Assembly (NCBI GenBank): GCA_947652605.1
Contig: OX393578.1
Span: 35,903,470 to 35,967,469, forward strand
Direction of reading: 5' to 3'
DNA length: 64,000 nucleotides
DNA from: Elmis aenea
Lineage: Eukaryota; Arthropoda; Insecta; Coleoptera; Elmidae
A program made the position numbers and the translations under genes. Positions 59,701-64,000 of this stretch are shown here, in pieces. The notes below the pieces were generated by a model. That model did not search any database, was not told the origin of the DNA, and was given only the letters and a program-made list of their open reading frames with translations. Positions within the stretch are counted from its first letter, which is position 1, and each line of letters begins with the position of its first letter.

Positions 59701-62700
59701 ACTCTGCAATATAATAATTTGGATGATTTTTTAAGATTTTTGCTCTAAACGCTGTTATTTTATTAAAATCTTTAGTCTACTATTAAACCTACACAATCAC
59801 GATCTGCCACTATCAAGTTGAGCTATTTGTAATTAATTTAATTAAATAATTAATGTATTTAACCGGTAGGTGGTGTATTATATTGATTTTCGTTCCACCC
59901 AAATACATTTTTAATAAATATTACTTAGTTATCAAAGCACTGCACGTCAGGTAATCTATATATATATATTTTAATATAATTCATTAAGTCGGTTTGAATT
60001 AAACATTCAATGGCTTAAAACAATGGATTAACTAGAAAGCGGCGAATATGCGCATGGGAAACGGAACTTAGATGGAATTCTTCAACGAGGATGAGTCTAA
60101 ATTAATTAACATCGCTTGATCTTTATTGCTTTTCAACAAATACAACGTTATATAAAGATTTATGAACGTGTGGACATTCCGCAAATCTAAATTACAATGT
60201 ACGGAACTGTGTACTGGACATAAACAACAACTAGCCGGTCTTTGTTAATCACGAACCAAACTGGTTGTGTTTCCAATGGCATAGCCTACTCATTTGAATC
60301 AGAAGTCAACTGATTACCTTTAATTGCTGATGGTTTATTTATTAAAGGTTGGAGGAAATAGTTAGCTTTTACGTGTAAGATAATCAAAACATTAAAATCT
60401 TGGCCTCGTATTTTATATTACACTGATATCTCCAATTTACTAATATACATTCTATGTATAAATTTGTTAAGATAACACTTTAACACTTTAACACTTGACA
60501 TATGCAATTTACTCTGTTCCTACGCACGGGAAACTCGCGTCAAAAATATCTTGAATTTTATTTTAAAGTAATTGGTGAAACAAGATTTCCTATACGTGTG
60601 GCTAGAAGCATTTTTATTAGCTGACAGTTCTGTAAATCAGAGATAGAAGATGTCATAACTTACGTTCGTTTACGTTATTTAGCTTTCCTGTTTGCAGCTT
60701 TTTTTGAGTAGGTACTACGATTGCAAGTCCTGTATTATCTCATCTTCATCTATTTTCTTTATGTGGGTTTTGTTATTTCCTCTGTGTTTTTATTGTAGTT
60801 ATGTATTTCAAAGTCAAAGTAATTTTTACTGGTAGATTTAATTTTAGATAGTGTTTTTTTTGCAAGCAGTTGTTTCACTTATTGATTTTGCTGCTATGTA
60901 AGATTTTTTTTTAGTAGGGCATTTTTAAACTAAGGCTTGCACGTTGATCAATCTGATCAAAATTGAACCTCAGTAATCGCCTTGATAAAATTTGACTCCT
61001 CACAAGATGTAGTTCCCTTACATATTACATATTACCTTAAACGTTTAAAAACTTACATTACAGGTAAGGAACTGAATTTTGACCAGTTGAAAGCATAACC
61101 TTTTATTTTTTAGTTGAGTTAAAAAGCCAATTTTTCATTTGCTACAACAATTTAAAGAAAACTGTTTTTTAAAATGTGTCATGCAGTTATTTTCGAAGAT
61201 AACTTATTGTATGTACTTTGTTTAAAACAGAAGTTATATTGGGAAGCCAAGTATATCTTATAAGTTAATCTTTTTCTTCTCTAAATCATAATATTTAAAG
61301 CTTACTAATAGACTCCCCGATAATCTTCATATGTGTTTGTACTTATTTCTGCCGAAAAGTTTGTAAAAAGATTAAATTATGATCTGCCCCCTTATTCCGT
61401 AACTTTTAAACACCAGCGTAAACACCACGCGTTAGTGGTGACTTCCCAATTCGGGTAGTTGATATTCCGTTTCTTCTGAGGACCAAGAATGAACCCTAAC
61501 CGTAAATGCTAGACGTAATTCGCGTGAAACCGGCTCGACAGCCGCTTTTAAGGCTAAAACCCTGTCATTTCGACTTGTTTACTCAATACTCAATAACATT
61601 TAATGATTGGGGGTGAAATGTTATATTTAAGTAAATTTTTGGAGTGTTGTATTTGTGTTGAATTAAAAAAGAAACTATTTTTAACAATAATTAAGTGTGT
61701 TGGATATAAGTAAATTTAGGAACGAAGCGACGAAATAGCGCTTTGGTAAGTACAGTAAATATTTTATTTTACAAATTGATATTAATTTTGTTACATTTTT
61801 AAATCCGTAATATTATATTGTGTTCATTCAACAAGTAAATAAATACCTCATGTAAACTAGTAATGTATATTATTCGCATGACGGTATATTGGTATTTTTA
61901 CATTCTTTTAGAATGATGGTCCATCTAACACATATTTTATGGTGGAACGAAGAAAAGAATAAACGCAACATTAAGAAATATGCAAACGTAACTTGCGAGA
62001 TGCACAAAATTATATCAAAATTAAGTTTTGTCATATCTTTGTGTATTATTCGCCAATTTTAATTTCACAGTCCAGCTTAATATATAAATAACATGGTATA
62101 TTTGTTTGTAACGTACATAGTGCAATAAATAAATGAAATCAACTAAACAAAATAGAATTACTTTACCACATCACTGGCCGAATTTAAAAAATACCCACCC
62201 AAAGTGCTGACGACCATTGAAACAAAATTAATTCAGTAAACAAACTATAAAATAAGAAACTTAACAAAATCGTTGTGTAATATAAAAATAGGAACAAAAC
62301 GCATCAAAACTTAAAAAAAAAACTACCATAAATTCTTTAATGTAAGACAGTGTACAAAGTTACATGGCGGTAATTTTTAAACAAATACGCGTTAAGCATA
62401 TTTCAGTTGTGAACGTGCGCAGTAGGATTTTCTGTACTAACTTTCCTAAAATAGTAGATACAGGTTTTAACTTGGGTAAACCCGCCGTGAGTTACCACCG
62501 GTGGGTTAGAGCATCGCTTTTCGTAGAAGTGGGTCATATTAACAAGGTAGTAATGAACTTGCATTTCCGTTAAATCCAAAGTTACAGAATCCAGCTGCTG
62601 ATGATTGCATATTGCATGAACGTTTACACGAACAAAAGCAACAATTTTTTGAATCATTTGTTAATTTCGATTTATTTATCTATGATGATGTCACGTGTTA

Positions 62701-64000
62701 CAATAGACTTTTAATAAATTCTTTAGTTGCAAGTACGTGACACTTATTTTTTTTGACACCGTTTATTATTGTGTTGTCTACGCCTGTGATATTTATTTTT
62801 TCACAATTTGCAGTGTTGATTTTGAGAACAAACAGTTGGCAACTAACTCGTAGATATTTTTGCTGCGTTGCATTAAAAAAGCAGTCTTTTTGATAGCCTA
62901 AAGTCTAAAAAGATATTAACATTTATTTCAAAATAGTGCACATTTTAATTTGGCGATCTGTCGTAAAAAAAAACGCTAAAAAAGTAAAATCTATGACTAC
63001 AAGTTTCAGGCGTTTCGTCAATTATTTATTTTTTGTAATCTAACTTATATGGCGCCTTGTTTGTATTATACAGTTGCATATGCTAAGGAGGCGTGCAAAA
63101 ACAATACCCCTAAGGCAAATGCATTTCGTTATGGTGAATTTTAGTTTCTTGTCATTGCCAATTTATATTTTACATTATTCGTAAATCAAAAGTTGATCCA
63201 TTAAAACAAAATGAAGTTCACTGTACTTAATACGTGCTAAACTTAGAACCTGTTAAAACCGTCCAATTATTTATATTAACAGCTACTAGAGCTTGTTGCA
63301 AAATATTTAAATTACAATTTACATTTATGATAAAGTAGCTAAAAATTAAATTTGACTAAACAAAACAAAATTATATTACGATTTTTATAAAATTTTGCAT
63401 ACTAACTGCTAAAGCGTTTGTTAATTTTTAAGTTATGCTTTCAATAAATATTTGAAGTTTAAGGACGAAAAAAAATATTACGTACCAGTTGGCAGTAGTT
63501 AGTAGAACTATTTGAAAACATTCAAATAAAACTATTTACGCCAGAAATTTTAGATCTGTATGGACTGCTATAATTTAGTTACTGTTTTTTAAATATTTTG
63601 ATATTTTTACTTGTTCATCCAAAAAATAAATCTCAAGGTTGAAACCACCATCAAATGTTCTTCATTTAAAAAAGATAAAAATATTTTTTGTTTCTTAGGG
63701 ACATATTTTTTAAGTATTGCATATTATTTATGAACATTAAAACCATGAACTAGAAGACAGAATACAGGATAACATTAATAATTAATGATTAACTTTAATT
63801 ATTACTGTTTAAAAAAAAAAATTTTATTGATTAAAAGATTATTTTGTTATTGATATATTAAAAACCTTATATAGAAATTACTTTGTTAATTTGAACTGTA
63901 TTATTTTTAATTTTATTATATTATAGTTAACAATACGTTTTGGATTAGCCGGAATAATGTCGCATTTTTAAAGTTATTCAGGCGTTTCATCCGGCTTATA
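56782..64000. other. AT-rich region without recognised genes
   Basis: Seven kilobases with few landmarks: ATATAACCACA repeats around 57190-57240; a small hairpin near 57482-57546 (TTAATCCTTAAAACTAG against CTAGTTCTAAGGTTAA); a GC-richer patch at 61385-61565 with hairpin CACCAC-GCGTTA-GTGGTG (61423-61440), followed by a donor-like GTAAGT at about 61746; and an 84-codon minus-strand frame at 62403-62657 without a known domain. At the very end GCCGGA and TCCGGC (63949-63997) may be the start of another element. Confidence 0.4.

Noticed and set aside
62403..62657. 84-codon minus-strand frame with higher GC
   Set aside because: No recognisable domain, and an opposite-strand frame covers the same interval; evidence is too weak for a gene.

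Overview
The window is a 64 kb stretch of very AT-rich animal DNA, almost certainly from an insect. The evidence is the mobile-element fauna: Penelope-like, Ty3/gypsy, hAT, piggyBac, Harbinger-like, Helitron, CAGGGTG-type long-inverted-repeat elements, and a short TTAGG tract. TTAGG and TCAGG are insect telomere repeat types, so a beetle is possible, but nothing here fixes the order. I recognise no host protein-coding gene, tRNA, rRNA or CRISPR array. The window reads as intergenic or intronic DNA built largely from transposable elements.

Layout. 1-9180: one end of a GAGTC-rich element, an arm of a CAGGGTG element, two inverted copies of a TAGGGATTG hAT relic (2906-3710 and 4862-5765, each carrying a small hammerhead-ribozyme-like unit), and the first 1.2 kb long-inverted-repeat (LIR) element. 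9185-13233: a Harbinger-like element with a MADF-domain relic and an inserted Penelope terminal fragment, a piggyBac-like element (10640-11484), and a second LIR family whose loop keeps a helix-turn-helix relic. 13.2-20.9 kb: mostly featureless, with a hairpin and a GC-rich 23-bp tandem repeat.

20893-23405: the best candidate for an unusual system. It is a 2.5 kb DNA transposon with matching terminal inverted repeats, a TA target duplication, five copies of a 19-bp terminal/subterminal motif, and a roughly 600-codon DUF7869-like transposase gene broken only at an A9 run. 23.4-38.2 kb is AT-rich with a few relics. 38222-38721 is a Foldback-type element with arms of short tandem repeats, a perfect 9-bp target duplication and a TTAGG tract in the loop. 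Two of the three copies of a GTGCGATC palindromic element lie at 35.6 and 42.8 kb.

43255-45017 is a hAT relic with a perfect 8-bp target duplication, interrupted by a short Helitron. 46087-52477 is a nest: a LIR element received a short GTGCGATC element and a 5'-truncated Penelope element with a GIY-YIG endonuclease. The Penelope element then received a complete 4488-bp Ty3/gypsy LTR retrotransposon whose two 164-bp LTRs look identical and which has a 5-bp target duplication. Another LIR copy follows at 53401-54626. From about 54.7 kb to the end I see little beyond AT-rich DNA, one short element end and one weak candidate exon.

No gene set here works as a pathway. The functional content is the replication machinery of individual elements (Gag-Pol, Penelope endonuclease, DNA transposases), mostly broken. 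Classifications rest on motifs, terminal repeats and target duplications read by eye; no database search was possible.
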